DNA of 64,000 bases from Verrucomicrobiia bacterium (GTDB lineage: Bacteria > Verrucomicrobiota > Verrucomicrobiia > Limisphaerales > JAEYXS01). The DNA is taken from NCBI GenBank assembly GCA_036405135.1, contig DASWYF010000020.1:248001-312000 (forward strand), written 5' to 3'. Below the pieces are notes generated by a model. That model made no database searches and was not told the DNA's origin. It saw only the letters and a program-made list of their open reading frames with translations. Positions 44,429 to 53,356 of the stretch are shown piece by piece; position 1 is the first letter of the stretch, and each line of letters begins with the position of its first letter. Made by a program: the position numbers and the translations under genes.

Positions 44429-45514
44429 ATGAGCGAAGAAGCCGGCGAGAAAACAGAGCAAGCAACACCGAAGAAGCTGCAGGAAGCCCTGCAGCGCGGT
44501 CAGTTTCCTCGTAGTGCCGAAGTCCAGACGGTGTTCGTTCTCCTCGCCGGTCTTACGGCACTGCAAGTCGTCGGTCCCGATATCTGGAATCGCCTTACCA
44601 GCCTCATGGTTTCCACACTGGGGCACCTTCACGATATCCCCGTCACCAAAGAGAAAATCCCCGAGATAGCCATCGAAATGGCGATGGTTTTGGCCGCGTG
44701 TGTCTTACCGATCGCGCTCGCTTGCATGATCTCGGGTACACTCGCTGGTGCGTTGCAGAGCCGATTCAATACGGCCAACGAAGCATTGGAACCAAAATGG
44801 GAGCGGCTGAATCCAGTCGAAGGTTTTCAACGGATCTTTTCGCCGAAAGCGGCTGTTCCCGCGTTGCTCTCCATTTGCAAACTGATGCTGATCGCGGCGC
44901 TTTGTTACAACCAGGTGCGGAACGTTTTTGCCGACCCCATTTTCCATACTTCGGTGGACATGGCAGGAATTGCCGGGTTCTTGGGGCGGGCGGGCCTGAA
45001 GATCGCTTTCCAGATCGCTGCGGCGCTCGTGGTCGTGGCGGCGATCGATTACGGCTATCAATTCTGGCGCACGCAAAAAGACATGATGATGACCAAGGAG
45101 GAGGTCAAAGACGAATACAAGAACGCGGAAGGCGACCAGCACATGAAAGCCCGCATGAAACGGGGGCGCAAGAGCAAGTCCCAGCGTCAGATGCTTGCGG
45201 AAGTGCCTACAGCAGATGTGATTGTGACGAATCCGACGCGTATCGCCATAGCCCTGCGCTATGATAAAAAGACCATGAAAGCGCCGACCATCGTGGCCAA
45301 GGGCATCCGGTTGAACGCCAAAAGAATCCGTGAACTGGCGCAGCAGCACAACATCCCGATCATCGAAAATAAGCCCGTAGCCCGACTGATGTTTAAGTAT
45401 GGCAAGGTGGGTGGCGAGATTCCTGCTCAGCTCTACAGCGCGGTGGCGGAGATCCTCGCTTGGGTCTATCGCGTGAACCGCTACCGCTACTACGCGGAAC
45501 AGAACCAGTCGTGA
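44429..45514 (+). CDS. flhB: flagellar export switch protein FlhB
   Basis: A 361-residue FlhB. The N-terminal EKTEQATPKKLQEALQRGQF is conserved, followed by four membrane segments and a cytoplasmic domain. The autocleavage motif, normally NPTH, reads NPTR here (VIVTNPTRIAIALRYD). The Asn-Pro bond that is cut is kept, so self-cleavage is still plausible, though the His change is notable. It switches substrate class together with FliK. Confidence 0.94.
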   Translation: MSEEAGEKTEQATPKKLQEALQRGQFPRSAEVQTVFVLLAGLTALQVVGPDIWNRLTSLMVSTLGHLHDIPVTKEKIPEIAIEMAMVLAACVLPIALACMISGTLAGALQSRFNTANEALEPKWERLNPVEGFQRIFSPKAAVPALLSICKLMLIAALCYNQVRNVFADPIFHTSVDMAGIAGFLGRAGLKIAFQIAAALVVVAAIDYGYQFWRTQKDMMMTKEEVKDEYKNAEGDQHMKARMKRGRKSKSQRQMLAEVPTADVIVTNPTRIAIALRYDKKTMKAPTIVAKGIRLNAKRIRELAQQHNIPIIENKPVARLMFKYGKVGGEIPAQLYSAVAEILAWVYRVNRYRYYAEQNQS

Positions 45515-45525
45515 AGAATTTTTAA

Positions 45526-45543
45526 GCCATCATCGGTGATGGC
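45526..45543. promoter_or_regulatory. hairpin just upstream of flhA
   Basis: GCCATCA-TCGG-TGATGGC is a perfect 7-base stem between flhB and flhA, ending eight bases before the flhA ATG. It covers the place where a ribosome-binding site is expected and could modulate flhA translation or mark mRNA processing. No T-run, so not a terminator. Confidence 0.4.
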
Positions 45544-45551
45544 AGTGAATC

Positions 45552-47660
45552 ATGGGTGACGCAAAATCAAATATCGGCAAGCTGCTGAAGCAGGGGGATC
45601 TGTGGCTGGTCTTGGGCGTGTTCGGCACAGTGATGCTGTTGGTGGTGCCGGTGCCGCCACTGGTGCTGGACCTGCTCCTGTCGTTGAGCATCGCCATCTC
45701 GTTGCTGATCCTCCTCATCATCCTGTATGTGGAGCAGCCTGCGGATTTTTCCGGTTTCCCGACCTTACTTCTGTTCGTAACGTTATTCCGATTGGGACTA
45801 AACGTTGCTACCACGCGCTTGATCCTATTGGATGGATACGCGGGGCATGTCATCGAGGCGTTCGGTAATTTCGTTGTCCGAGGAAACTTCATCGTCGGTA
45901 TCGTGATTTTCTTCATCCTCGTAGTGATCAACTTCATCGTCATCACGAAGGGTGCTGGCCGTATCGCGGAAGTCGCGGCGCGCTTCACCTTGGATGCGTT
46001 GCCGGGCAAGCAGATGGCGATCGATGCGGAGTTGAACGCGGGTGTTATCACGGAGGCGGAGGCGAAGGCGCGTCGTAAGAAGGTGGAGCAGGAGGCGGAT
46101 TTCTACGGGGCGATGGATGGTGCGAGCAAGTTCGTGCGCGGTGATGCCATCGCAGCGGTGCTCATCACTTTGATCAATGTCATTGGTGGTTTCGCCATCG
46201 GCGTGATCCAGAAGGGCATGAGCGTGACGGAGTCGTTGCAGCGCTTCACGTTGCTCTCCATCGGTGACGGTCTCGTCTCCCAGATTCCCGCGCTCGTGAT
46301 CTCCATGGCGGCCGGTATGTTGGTGACGCGGGCGGCTTCGCGCGACAGTTTGGGCAATGAACTAGCCCGGCAGTTGCTGTTTTACCCCAAGGCTTTGAGC
46401 ATCCTGACGTGGATGCTCGTGGCCTTTGCGCTGGTGCCTGGATTGCCGATGATGCCGTTCCTCGTCCTGGCGGTTATCTCCGGTTTCATGAGTCGCAAAC
46501 TTAAACAGGCTGGCGCGAAGAAATCTTCGGAAGCAGTGGCGGCTGCAGCGGCTGGTGCGACTGCTGATGGCAAAGCTCCGGCCAATGCAGCAGCTCCGGC
46601 GAATAACAGCGCGGGCGAGAAGCTGGAAACATTGCTGAGTGTCGATGCATTGCAGATCGAGTTGGGTTACGCGCTGGTTTCCTTGGCTGATACGCGCAAG
46701 GGCGGTGATCTGTTGGAGCGGGTGACGGGTGTGCGCCGAAACTTTGCCCAAGAGATGGGCCTGATCGTGCCACCGATCCGCTTGCGGGATAATCTGCAAC
46801 TGGGCGCGAATGAGTATCGTTTTCTGTTGAAGGGACAGCCCATCGCGCAAGGCAACTTGATGACGGGCTACTGGCTGGCAATGAATGCGACGAATAGTCG
46901 CACGGTCTTGAAGGGTATTCCAACGGTGGAACCTGTGTTTCAGTTGCCTGCGACTTGGATCACGGATGTGGAACGGCGTAATGCAGAGCTCGCTGGCTTT
47001 ACGGTGGTGGATACCGCGTCTGTGCTGGTCACGCATCTGACAGAGACGGTGCGGCGTCATTGTCATGAGATATTGAGCCGTCAGGACGTGCAGAACTTGC
47101 TGGATAACTTGAAGCAAACACATCCGACGGTGGTGAATGAACTGGTGCCTGCGCAACTCACGGTCGGCCAGATCCAGCGCATCTTGCAGAACTTGCTTTC
47201 AGAAGGTGTCTCCATCCGCAATCTCGCGGGCATATTGGAAAAAGTGGGCGATTACGCCAATGTCACCAAGAACCCGGATGAGCTTTCAGAGTATGCACGG
47301 CGTGCACTCGGTGCGCAGATCACCAAGCCGTTGCAGAATGATGCGGGCAAGTTGAAGGCGATCACGCTGGACCCGAAATTGGAGCAGCAGATCGCGCAGG
47401 GTGTGCGTCAGTCGCAGACGGAAATCGCTCTCTTGCTCGATCCAAAACTGGCACGCCATGTGATGGATGCGATGTCGCGTCATATCCAGCAGATGCTCTC
47501 AGGCGGTCATCCTCCGGTGGTCCTTTGTTCGCCTGCCATACGTCTGGCATTCCGTCGTTTCTATGAAGGAACGTTCACAGATCTGAGCGTGCTTTCCTAT
47601 GCGGAAGTTCCTTCGCGCCTTGAAGTTCAGAGCGCCGGGACCATCACCGCCATGGAATAG
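45552..47660 (+). CDS. flhA: flagellar export protein FlhA
   Basis: A 702-residue FlhA. Eight membrane segments occupy the first 330 residues, with the conserved FHIPEP-family loop ITKGAGRIAEVAARFTLDAL and PGKQMAIDAELNAGVI. The large cytoplasmic domain follows, with an Ala-rich linker near 320-350. It forms the nonameric export ring and docks chaperone-substrate complexes. Last gene of the P1 block of core export genes; no terminator was seen after it. Confidence 0.96.
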   Translation: MGDAKSNIGKLLKQGDLWLVLGVFGTVMLLVVPVPPLVLDLLLSLSIAISLLILLIILYVEQPADFSGFPTLLLFVTLFRLGLNVATTRLILLDGYAGHVIEAFGNFVVRGNFIVGIVIFFILVVINFIVITKGAGRIAEVAARFTLDALPGKQMAIDAELNAGVITEAEAKARRKKVEQEADFYGAMDGASKFVRGDAIAAVLITLINVIGGFAIGVIQKGMSVTESLQRFTLLSIGDGLVSQIPALVISMAAGMLVTRAASRDSLGNELARQLLFYPKALSILTWMLVAFALVPGLPMMPFLVLAVISGFMSRKLKQAGAKKSSEAVAAAAAGATADGKAPANAAAPANNSAGEKLETLLSVDALQIELGYALVSLADTRKGGDLLERVTGVRRNFAQEMGLIVPPIRLRDNLQLGANEYRFLLKGQPIAQGNLMTGYWLAMNATNSRTVLKGIPTVEPVFQLPATWITDVERRNAELAGFTVVDTASVLVTHLTETVRRHCHEILSRQDVQNLLDNLKQTHPTVVNELVPAQLTVGQIQRILQNLLSEGVSIRNLAGILEKVGDYANVTKNPDELSEYARRALGAQITKPLQNDAGKLKAITLDPKLEQQIAQGVRQSQTEIALLLDPKLARHVMDAMSRHIQQMLSGGHPPVVLCSPAIRLAFRRFYEGTFTDLSVLSYAEVPSRLEVQSAGTITAME

Positions 47661-47678
47661 AAGTAGCGGAAATTCTTC

Positions 47679-47705
47679 TTAAGTTCTCCTGCCTCCCGTC
47701 GATGA
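47679..47705 (+). promoter_or_regulatory. candidate sigma-28 (FliA) promoter
   Basis: TTAAGTTC-N11-GTCGATGA matches the enteric consensus TAAAGTTT-N11-GCCGATAA at 12 of 16 positions with exact spacing. It lies 75 bases upstream of the porin gene that starts a chemoreceptor cassette, a class of genes commonly under FliA control. Confidence 0.55.
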
Positions 47706-47780
47706 ACGAGTGTCCGGCTCGGCATCCATTTGCCACAGCGCTTTACGGCCGGAGAACAAAAACGAATCGAACAAAATAAC

Positions 47781-48989
47781 ATGAGACACATTAGTTATGC
47801 CGCTTTGACCGCTGTCGGAATGATGGCCTGCACCAGCGCCCATGCCTGGGATTACAAGATCGGCAACCAGACGTTATCCTTCCACGGCTTTGCCAGCCAG
47901 GGCGTGATCGCGTCCTCGGACTACAATTACCTTGGCCACTCGAACGATGGTTCTTTTGAGTTCAATGAATTTGGTCTGAACGCGTCCATCTCGCCATTCA
48001 ACCGCACGCGCATCTCGGTGCAGGGCTTCATGTTCGATGTCGGCAACGTGGGCAATTACAACCCGTTCCTCGACTACGCTTCGATCGAGTACACGTTCAA
48101 TGATCATATCGGTATCCGTGGTGGTCGCGTGCGTCGCCCAGGTGGCATCTACAATCACATCCAAGATGTGGACCTCGCCCGTACGTCCATCTTGCTGCCG
48201 CAGGGCATGTATGATGCGCGCTGGCGCGATTTCTCGACCTCGATCGATGGTGTCGTCGTTTTCGGTAACACGTCGTTGGGCAAAGTCGGTGGTCTTTCCT
48301 ACGAAGTTTATGGCGGTTACATGGAACTGTCGGATGAGGGTGGGGTGGCCAAGCAGATCCAGAACGGTCTGCCTCCGGCACCGATCGGTTCATTTGATTC
48401 GTTGGAGCGCAATCCGGTGATCGGTGCGCAGCTCTGGTGGCAAACGCCGGTCGACGGCCTGCGTGCCGGTGCTTCTTACGGCTACCTGATGGATTTCACC
48501 TACAACTTCGCGGTGAATCCTCCATTCGGTGCGGGTGCCATGAGCAGCGAGAGCAACATCCCTTACCAGCAGTATTCCTTGGAATACGCCTGGAAGAACT
48601 GGACGTTCCAAGCCGAATACTACACCTACGTGGTGAACTCCCGCACCTACGTGGGCAATGTCAACGTCGCTCGCGGCAAGAGCCATCCTGATTCCTGGTA
48701 TGTGGGCGCGGCGTATCGCTTTAACAAGTGGTTCGAAGCGGGCACGTATTACTCCGAGTTCTACGGCAACATCGACAACCGCAATGGTACCGGTGCCGCT
48801 GTCTCTTCCGATGCTTATCAGAAGGATCTCGCTCTCTCCTTGCGCTTCGACGTGAAGGACTGGTGGATCTTGAAGCTGGAAGGTCATCGCATCCAGGGCA
48901 CGGGCCAGTTGAACAACGCCTCCCTGAACCCGGTACGCGACGAGCGCACCTGGTACATGCTGGCGGCTAAGACGACGTTCAGCTTCTAA
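47781..48989 (+). CDS. outer-membrane porin-like beta-barrel protein
   Basis: A 402-residue protein. A signal peptide ends near residue 22 (SAHA|WDYK). It opens with LSFHGFASQGVI, and the rest alternates aromatic and polar strands, finishing with a C-terminal Phe (TTFSF), the outer-membrane barrel signal. It resembles porins seen beside substrate-binding proteins in Shewanella-like genomes. ATG 47781 is chosen for the signal peptide. It is followed by the binding-protein and chemoreceptor genes after 33 and 27 bases, so the three probably form one operon. Confidence 0.8.
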   Translation: MRHISYAALTAVGMMACTSAHAWDYKIGNQTLSFHGFASQGVIASSDYNYLGHSNDGSFEFNEFGLNASISPFNRTRISVQGFMFDVGNVGNYNPFLDYASIEYTFNDHIGIRGGRVRRPGGIYNHIQDVDLARTSILLPQGMYDARWRDFSTSIDGVVVFGNTSLGKVGGLSYEVYGGYMELSDEGGVAKQIQNGLPPAPIGSFDSLERNPVIGAQLWWQTPVDGLRAGASYGYLMDFTYNFAVNPPFGAGAMSSESNIPYQQYSLEYAWKNWTFQAEYYTYVVNSRTYVGNVNVARGKSHPDSWYVGAAYRFNKWFEAGTYYSEFYGNIDNRNGTGAAVSSDAYQKDLALSLRFDVKDWWILKLEGHRIQGTGQLNNASLNPVRDERTWYMLAAKTTFSF

Positions 48990-49022
48990 ACGAGAACCCT
49001 CAGAATTCAGGAGACAACGACT

Positions 49023-49439
49023 ATGAAATATATCGCTTCCCTGCTGACGGTTGCCGGCCTGTTGCTCGGTGCGGGCCAGACGATGGCTCTCGATGGTGCG
49101 GTGCTGGTGGCTCATGAGAGCGTGCCAGTCGCCTCGCTCACCTCAGCGCAGCTCAAGGACATCCTCACTGGCAAAACCATGTATTGGGATGGTGGCGCGG
49201 CGGTGGTCATCGCTTACAGCGACAAGACCGATGCGGCACTGCAAGAAGCCAGCGGCATGAACAGCAGCGCCTTCAAGACGCACTGGCAACGCCTGGCCTT
49301 CTCGGGCCGTGGTCAACCTCCAAAAAAGGCGGATGACGCTGCCGCCCTCGTGGCTGCCGTGACAGGAACGAAAGGTGCGATCGCACTCGTTCCGGCGGAT
49401 GCGGACGTAAAAGGTCTGAAGAAGATCGAAGTGAAGTAG
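49023..49439 (+). CDS. short periplasmic phosphate-binding-protein-like (PstS/PBP_like) protein
   Basis: A 138-residue exported protein. A signal peptide (1-22) ends MALDG. The segment VPVASLTSAQLKDILTGK matches the start of a PstS-type lobe, WQRLAFSGRGQPPKK follows, and TKGAIALVP matches a later PstS-type motif. It is about half the length of a full phosphate-binding protein, as in the PBP_like_2 group. An AGGAG site lies about 9 bases upstream. With a porin before and a chemoreceptor after, it may deliver a ligand to the receptor; the ligand is not known and phosphate is only suggested by the family. Confidence 0.78.
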   Translation: MKYIASLLTVAGLLLGAGQTMALDGAVLVAHESVPVASLTSAQLKDILTGKTMYWDGGAAVVIAYSDKTDAALQEASGMNSSAFKTHWQRLAFSGRGQPPKKADDAAALVAAVTGTKGAIALVPADADVKGLKKIEVK

Positions 49440-49466
49440 TAATCCCCAAGCATCCCTTGGCCTGCC

Positions 49467-51116
49467 ATGTTCAAACTGAAAACCATGTCTCTCCGTAAAG
49501 GTTTCCGTAACATCCGGCTCGCAGTGCTCCTGCTGCTTGTCTTCGTCGTGATCCAGGCTGCCATCCTTTGGCAGGTCTGCTTGCGCGGCAAGACGGCGGT
49601 GGGGGGCGTGGAGGCCGAGGGATTGCCCAGCCTGCGCAACGTTGCCGCCTTGCAAGAGAGCCTCGCACTTTACCGCCTGGCCTCTTACGAATGGCTCTTT
49701 GTGCAGGAAGGGGAGAAGGCTTCGCGCGCCCAGCGTGCGGACAATCTCCGTCAAGAAACAGCCAAGCTCATCCAAGAACTGAAGACGCTATTCCCTGAGG
49801 GAGATGCGGCTGTGCAGGTCAATGAGGTGAGCAAGGCGTTTGATTCTGTGGTGGCCGCACAGGCTAATGTGCGCTCGAAGGTGGATGCTGATTTCCAAGG
49901 GGCCATGAAGATCCTCGACCAGGATCTGCCGCCGCTGCTGGAGAAGCTGAACCAAGCCACGGGCAAGTTGAAAGACACGTGCTATCACGTCTCCACGGAG
50001 CGGGTGCAGGACGCAGTCGCGGGTTTCGCATCCATCCAGAGCAATACCATCGGCTTCGGTTTGGCCAGCTTGTTCATCACAGTGCTGGCAGTCGTTTTGG
50101 TTTCCGTGGTGGCATCGCGTTCGCGTCATCGTATCTCGAATATCGTGGGGCAGCTTGCCACCGGTTCTGAAGATGTGATGCATGCGGCGGAGGGCATGTC
50201 TGAGACGAGCACGAAGCTCTCGGATGCGGGATCGCGTCAGGCAGCTTCTGTCGAAGAGACGAGTGCGTCCATCGAAGAGATCCGCAGCATGGTGCAGAGC
50301 AACTCTGATCATGCCAACTCGGCCAAGAGCCTGGCGCGTGAAGCGTATCAGGCTGCAGGTGAAGGCGAGAAGGACATGGCCGAACTCTCCAAGGCGATGG
50401 ATGAGATCAAGGCTTCGAGCGATAACATCGCCAAGATTTTGAAGAGCATCGAGGAGATCGCTTTCCAGACGAACTTGCTGGCGCTGAACGCTGCGGTGGA
50501 AGCCGCGCGTGCCGGTGAAGCGGGGCTGGGATTCGCGGTGGTGGCGGATGAAGTTCGCAATCTCGCGCATCGCGCCAGTGCGGCTGCCCGTGAGACGGCG
50601 CAGAGCATCAAAGAGTCTTTGCAGCGCAGTGCACGCGGTGTGGATATCACCCGCCGTGTGGCGACGGGGCTGGAAGGCATCGTCGGCAAGGCGCGGCAGG
50701 TGGATCAATTGGTCGGCCAGATCGCCACGGCTTGTTCTGAACAGGCGAAGGGCATCGAGCAGATCAATGCGGCCATGGGCGAGATCGACCAGGTTTCCCA
50801 GATGACGGCGCATGATGCGGATGCCAGTGCGGCTGCCTCGGCCCAATTGCGTAGCCAGTCCAGCGACTTGCAGGCGGCGGTCGCGGAACTCGTGGCTTTC
50901 GTAGATTACTCTCAAGCGGGAGGCGATTCTGCCGATATGCATGTGGGACCTGCGGTTGCCCGTGGTTCCAGCGAAACCAACAAATCAAAAGCAGTCGTCG
51001 TGCGCCCGAGTGCGAACGGCAATCTGAAAGCTTCGTCCAAGAACGGCGAGGCTGAGGAGTTCGTTTTTGAAGAAGCTTCGGGTGCACGGTACGGCAACGG
51101 AGTGCACCACACCTGA
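49467..51116 (+). CDS. methyl-accepting chemotaxis protein
   Basis: A 549-residue chemoreceptor. Membrane segments lie near 17-37 and 193-213; the periplasmic part between is helical and of 4-helix-bundle (4HB_MCP) type. The cytoplasmic signalling hairpin contains [19 protein letters not shown] and [17 protein letters not shown], conserved for CheA/CheW contact. No C-terminal NWETF-type pentapeptide is seen. It follows the binding protein in the same operon, so it probably senses that protein's ligand. ATG 49485 is an alternative start. Confidence 0.93.
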   Translation: MFKLKTMSLRKGFRNIRLAVLLLLVFVVIQAAILWQVCLRGKTAVGGVEAEGLPSLRNVAALQESLALYRLASYEWLFVQEGEKASRAQRADNLRQETAKLIQELKTLFPEGDAAVQVNEVSKAFDSVVAAQANVRSKVDADFQGAMKILDQDLPPLLEKLNQATGKLKDTCYHVSTERVQDAVAGFASIQSNTIGFGLASLFITVLAVVLVSVVASRSRHRISNIVGQLATGSEDVMHAAEGMSETSTKLSDAGSRQAASVEETSASIEEIRSMVQSNSDHANSAKSLAREAYQAAGEGEKDMAELSKAMDEIKASSDNIAKILKSIEEIAFQTNLLALNAAVEAARAGEAGLGFAVVADEVRNLAHRASAAARETAQSIKESLQRSARGVDITRRVATGLEGIVGKARQVDQLVGQIATACSEQAKGIEQINAAMGEIDQVSQMTAHDADASAAASAQLRSQSSDLQAAVAELVAFVDYSQAGGDSADMHVGPAVARGSSETNKSKAVVVRPSANGNLKASSKNGEAEEFVFEEASGARYGNGVHHT

Positions 51117-51123
51117 CCGCCTG

Positions 51124-52179
51124 ATGACGGCCACTGAACCCAATCTCAACGCGCAGCCGCAGTTGTTCGCCTTCCGGGCGGGCTCTGCGGCTGAGGCCGT
51201 TCGAAAGATCAGGGAAGAGCTGGGGCCGGATGCCGTCGTGCTGGATGTGAAGCAGGTTGGCGGGCAGGGGATCTCGCGGTTGTGGCAGCCTAAGCGCATC
51301 GAAGTTGTGGCTTGCCGTGCGGTGAAAGAAGCTGCGCCAGAGCCAGTGGCTGATCCGCTCAATGATTTGAAGGAAGAGCTGGCGAGCATTCGTCAGCATT
51401 TGGCGGGTTTGCCAGCTTCAACTGCATCAGTGTCGGAAAAGTCTCCGGCGACTGATATCGAGTCCAAGTTGATCGAGACGGGGTTGTTGCCTGCTTTTGC
51501 GCGACAACTTGTCCACGCCGCCAAGGTGACATCCGCGGGCGATGAAGCGGTAAACGCGGTGCAGGATCACTTGCGCAGCTTGTGGGCGAAGCGGGCTTCC
51601 CGCGTTGAAAGCAATGTGCATGTCTTTGTCGGGCCATTTGGTGCGGGCAAGACGACGGCGTTGTGCAAGTGGCTGGCACAATCGGTTCTTTTGGAGAACC
51701 GCATGGCGCGGGTATTCCGGCTCGATTCAGCTACAGCCAATACCGCGGAATCTCTCAGTGTTTTTGCGGAGGTTTTGGGTGTGCCGTTGGAGCGTTTTAC
51801 GGGTGGTGATGCCACCGCGCGCTGGAATCCGGCGGAATTGATCTTTGTGGACCTACCGGGAGTGGACTGGCGTTCACCGCAAGCGCTGGAAGCCCTTCGA
51901 CCGCATTTGGCGGCCTGGCCGGATGCCCATGTGCATCTGGTGTTGAACGCGGCTTACGATGCTTCCCTGTTGCTCGCCCAAGCGCGGGCCTTCGCGAACT
52001 TGCCCGTGACCGACATCGTGTTCACGCATCTCGATGAGGAGATCCGCTGGGGAAAACTTTGGAACGTGTGGTTAGGCACAAATTACACCTGCTCCCGACT
52101 GGGGGGAGGGCAAAATATTCCGGGTGAATTCTACCGGGCGGAGGCTGATCTTATTTTGCACCGCCAGTTTTCCCCGTAA
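51124..52179 (+). CDS. flhF: FlhF-like SRP-type GTPase with degenerate G motifs
   Basis: A 351-residue protein. The FlhF-like N-terminus (FRAGSAAEAVRKIREELGPDAVVLDVKQV) is shown here in two parts: FRAGSAAEAVRKIREELG and PDAVVLDVKQV. The NG domain has an intact P-loop, GPFGAGKT (170-177), but the G2 region reads DSATANT instead of DTYRIGA, G3 reads DLPG instead of DTAG (Asp243), and G4 reads THLD instead of TKLD (301-304). FlhF normally sets flagellar position and number together with FlhG; no flhG is adjacent. GTP binding may remain while hydrolysis or dimer formation is changed. Position inside the flagellar cluster supports the name. Confidence 0.82.
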   Translation: MTATEPNLNAQPQLFAFRAGSAAEAVRKIREELGPDAVVLDVKQVGGQGISRLWQPKRIEVVACRAVKEAAPEPVADPLNDLKEELASIRQHLAGLPASTASVSEKSPATDIESKLIETGLLPAFARQLVHAAKVTSAGDEAVNAVQDHLRSLWAKRASRVESNVHVFVGPFGAGKTTALCKWLAQSVLLENRMARVFRLDSATANTAESLSVFAEVLGVPLERFTGGDATARWNPAELIFVDLPGVDWRSPQALEALRPHLAAWPDAHVHLVLNAAYDASLLLAQARAFANLPVTDIVFTHLDEEIRWGKLWNVWLGTNYTCSRLGGGQNIPGEFYRAEADLILHRQFSP

Positions 52180-52203
52180 AAACGCATAAAATGCTTGTAG
52201 ATA

Positions 52204-52234
52204 AAGGGTTTTAAGCACTTGGCAAAGGAACTGC
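52204..52234 (+). promoter_or_regulatory. sigma-54 promoter P2 for fliA-mot genes
   Basis: TGGCAA-N5-CTGC (52220-52234) has correct spacing with one change in the -12 box (CTGC for TTGC). AAGGGTTTTA (52204-52213) precedes it by six bases as at P1 and P3. The first gene starts 28 bases downstream. Confidence 0.72.
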
Positions 52235-52261
52235 TAAACCAGCGTTAACGGATAGTAAAAC

Positions 52262-52519
52262 ATGAAGCAACTGATGCTCATAGGCGGTTTGACCGGGTTC
52301 GTGCTGGCCCTTCTTCTGGGGTTGGCGGTGCCGGGACGCGCCATGCCGTCGGTCTTCCTGCAAAGCTGTGTGGGCGCCCTGGTGGGCGGCTGGTTGATGC
52401 GCTGGTGGGGAACGCTGTGGTACCGCTCATTGGCCCAGGCTCTTTTGGAACGCAGGAAGGCGGAGATACAGGCAGAGATACAGCGTCAGGCGACGGTCAA
52501 ACCATCCAACCGAATCTGA
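52262..52519 (+). CDS. small membrane protein of unknown function
   Basis: An 85-residue protein with two probable membrane segments (about 5-25 and 33-55, with GFVLALLLGLAVPG and GALVGGWLMRWWG) and a charged C-terminal helix (RRKAEIQAEIQRQ). I do not recognise it. It is the first gene behind P2 and ends six bases before fliA, so it belongs to the flagellar regulon. Small membrane proteins of this plan occur beside flhF/fliA genes in other phyla, but no function can be assigned. Confidence 0.7.
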   Translation: MKQLMLIGGLTGFVLALLLGLAVPGRAMPSVFLQSCVGALVGGWLMRWWGTLWYRSLAQALLERRKAEIQAEIQRQATVKPSNRI

Positions 52520-52525
52520 TGACCT

Positions 52526-53344
52526 ATGACAACGTGCGTTGAACTTGAAGACAACCAGACTCTCGCCGCGGACAAAGCGCCCCAAGTGGCCAGTGCGGCA
52601 CGCCGCTACCAGCCAAGCACGCCGGGCAGCCAGGCGGAGTCCGACCTTGTCGAACAATACCTGCCGCTCGTGAAGACGGTGGTGGGCCGCATCGCGATGA
52701 GCCTGCCTTCGCACGTGAACGCCGAGGATCTTTACAGCGTGGGCCTCGTGGGACTGCTCAATGCGGTACGCCAGTTCAATCCGCAGGGCGGAAGTTCTTT
52801 CGAGAGCTATGCCCGAGTGCGCATCAAGGGTGCGATCTATGATGAGCTGCGCCGCCTCGATTGGGTGCCGCGCTCGGTGCATGACAAGGCGCGCAAGGTG
52901 GCGGTGGTGATGGAGCGCCTGCAGCAATCGCTTGGTCGTACAGCAAGCGATGAAGAAGTGGCGAAGGCTCTGAGCCTGACTCATGACGAATATCTTGAAC
53001 TGATGGAAGAGATCCGGCCAGCAACATTCGTGTGTTTGGATGCTGTTCAAGGTGGCGAAGAAGGCAGTGATTCTTCCAATTACGAACTGGTGGCGGATGA
53101 AGCGCAGAACGATCCCGTGGAGCAAGCCTCCCGTCGTGAACTTGCCAAGATCATCGCCGAGCGTCTGGAGCAATTGCCCGAGATGCAGCGCAAGGTGCTC
53201 GCACTGTATTATTTTGAAGATATGCGTTTGCGGGAGATCGCCGAAGTGTTCGGGGTGACGGAATCGCGCATCTGCCAGATCCATTCGCAGGCCATCATGG
53301 CCATCAAGAATTATCTCCAGCGTCACGAAGTCATCGGCCGTTAA
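52526..53344 (+). CDS. fliA: flagellar sigma factor FliA (sigma-28)
   Basis: A 272-residue FliA/WhiG-type sigma factor. Region 2 contains DLYSVGLVGLLNAVRQFNPQ and YARVRIKGAIYDELR, then DWVPRSVH; region 4 contains LPEMQRKVLALYYFEDMRLREIAEVFGVTESRI, split here as LPEMQRKVLALYYFEDM and LREIAEVFGVTESRI. It directs transcription of late flagellar and chemotaxis genes. It is itself behind sigma-54 promoter P2, giving a two-step cascade. No flgM anti-sigma gene was found in the window. Confidence 0.95.
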   Translation: MTTCVELEDNQTLAADKAPQVASAARRYQPSTPGSQAESDLVEQYLPLVKTVVGRIAMSLPSHVNAEDLYSVGLVGLLNAVRQFNPQGGSSFESYARVRIKGAIYDELRRLDWVPRSVHDKARKVAVVMERLQQSLGRTASDEEVAKALSLTHDEYLELMEEIRPATFVCLDAVQGGEEGSDSSNYELVADEAQNDPVEQASRRELAKIIAERLEQLPEMQRKVLALYYFEDMRLREIAEVFGVTESRICQIHSQAIMAIKNYLQRHEVIGR

Positions 53345-53356
53345 TCGTTTTTAAGT

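Noticed and set aside
42555-47660. non-flagellar type III secretion system
   Set aside because: The fliP-fliQ-fliR-flhB-flhA genes lie in a full flagellar gene order with rod, hook, switch and stator genes, so they are flagellar.
47720-47733. sigma-54-like CGGCAT-N4-TTGC upstream of the porin gene
   Set aside because: Spacing is one base short and it lacks the AAGGGTTTTA element of the three good sites; the sigma-28 pattern just upstream fits better.
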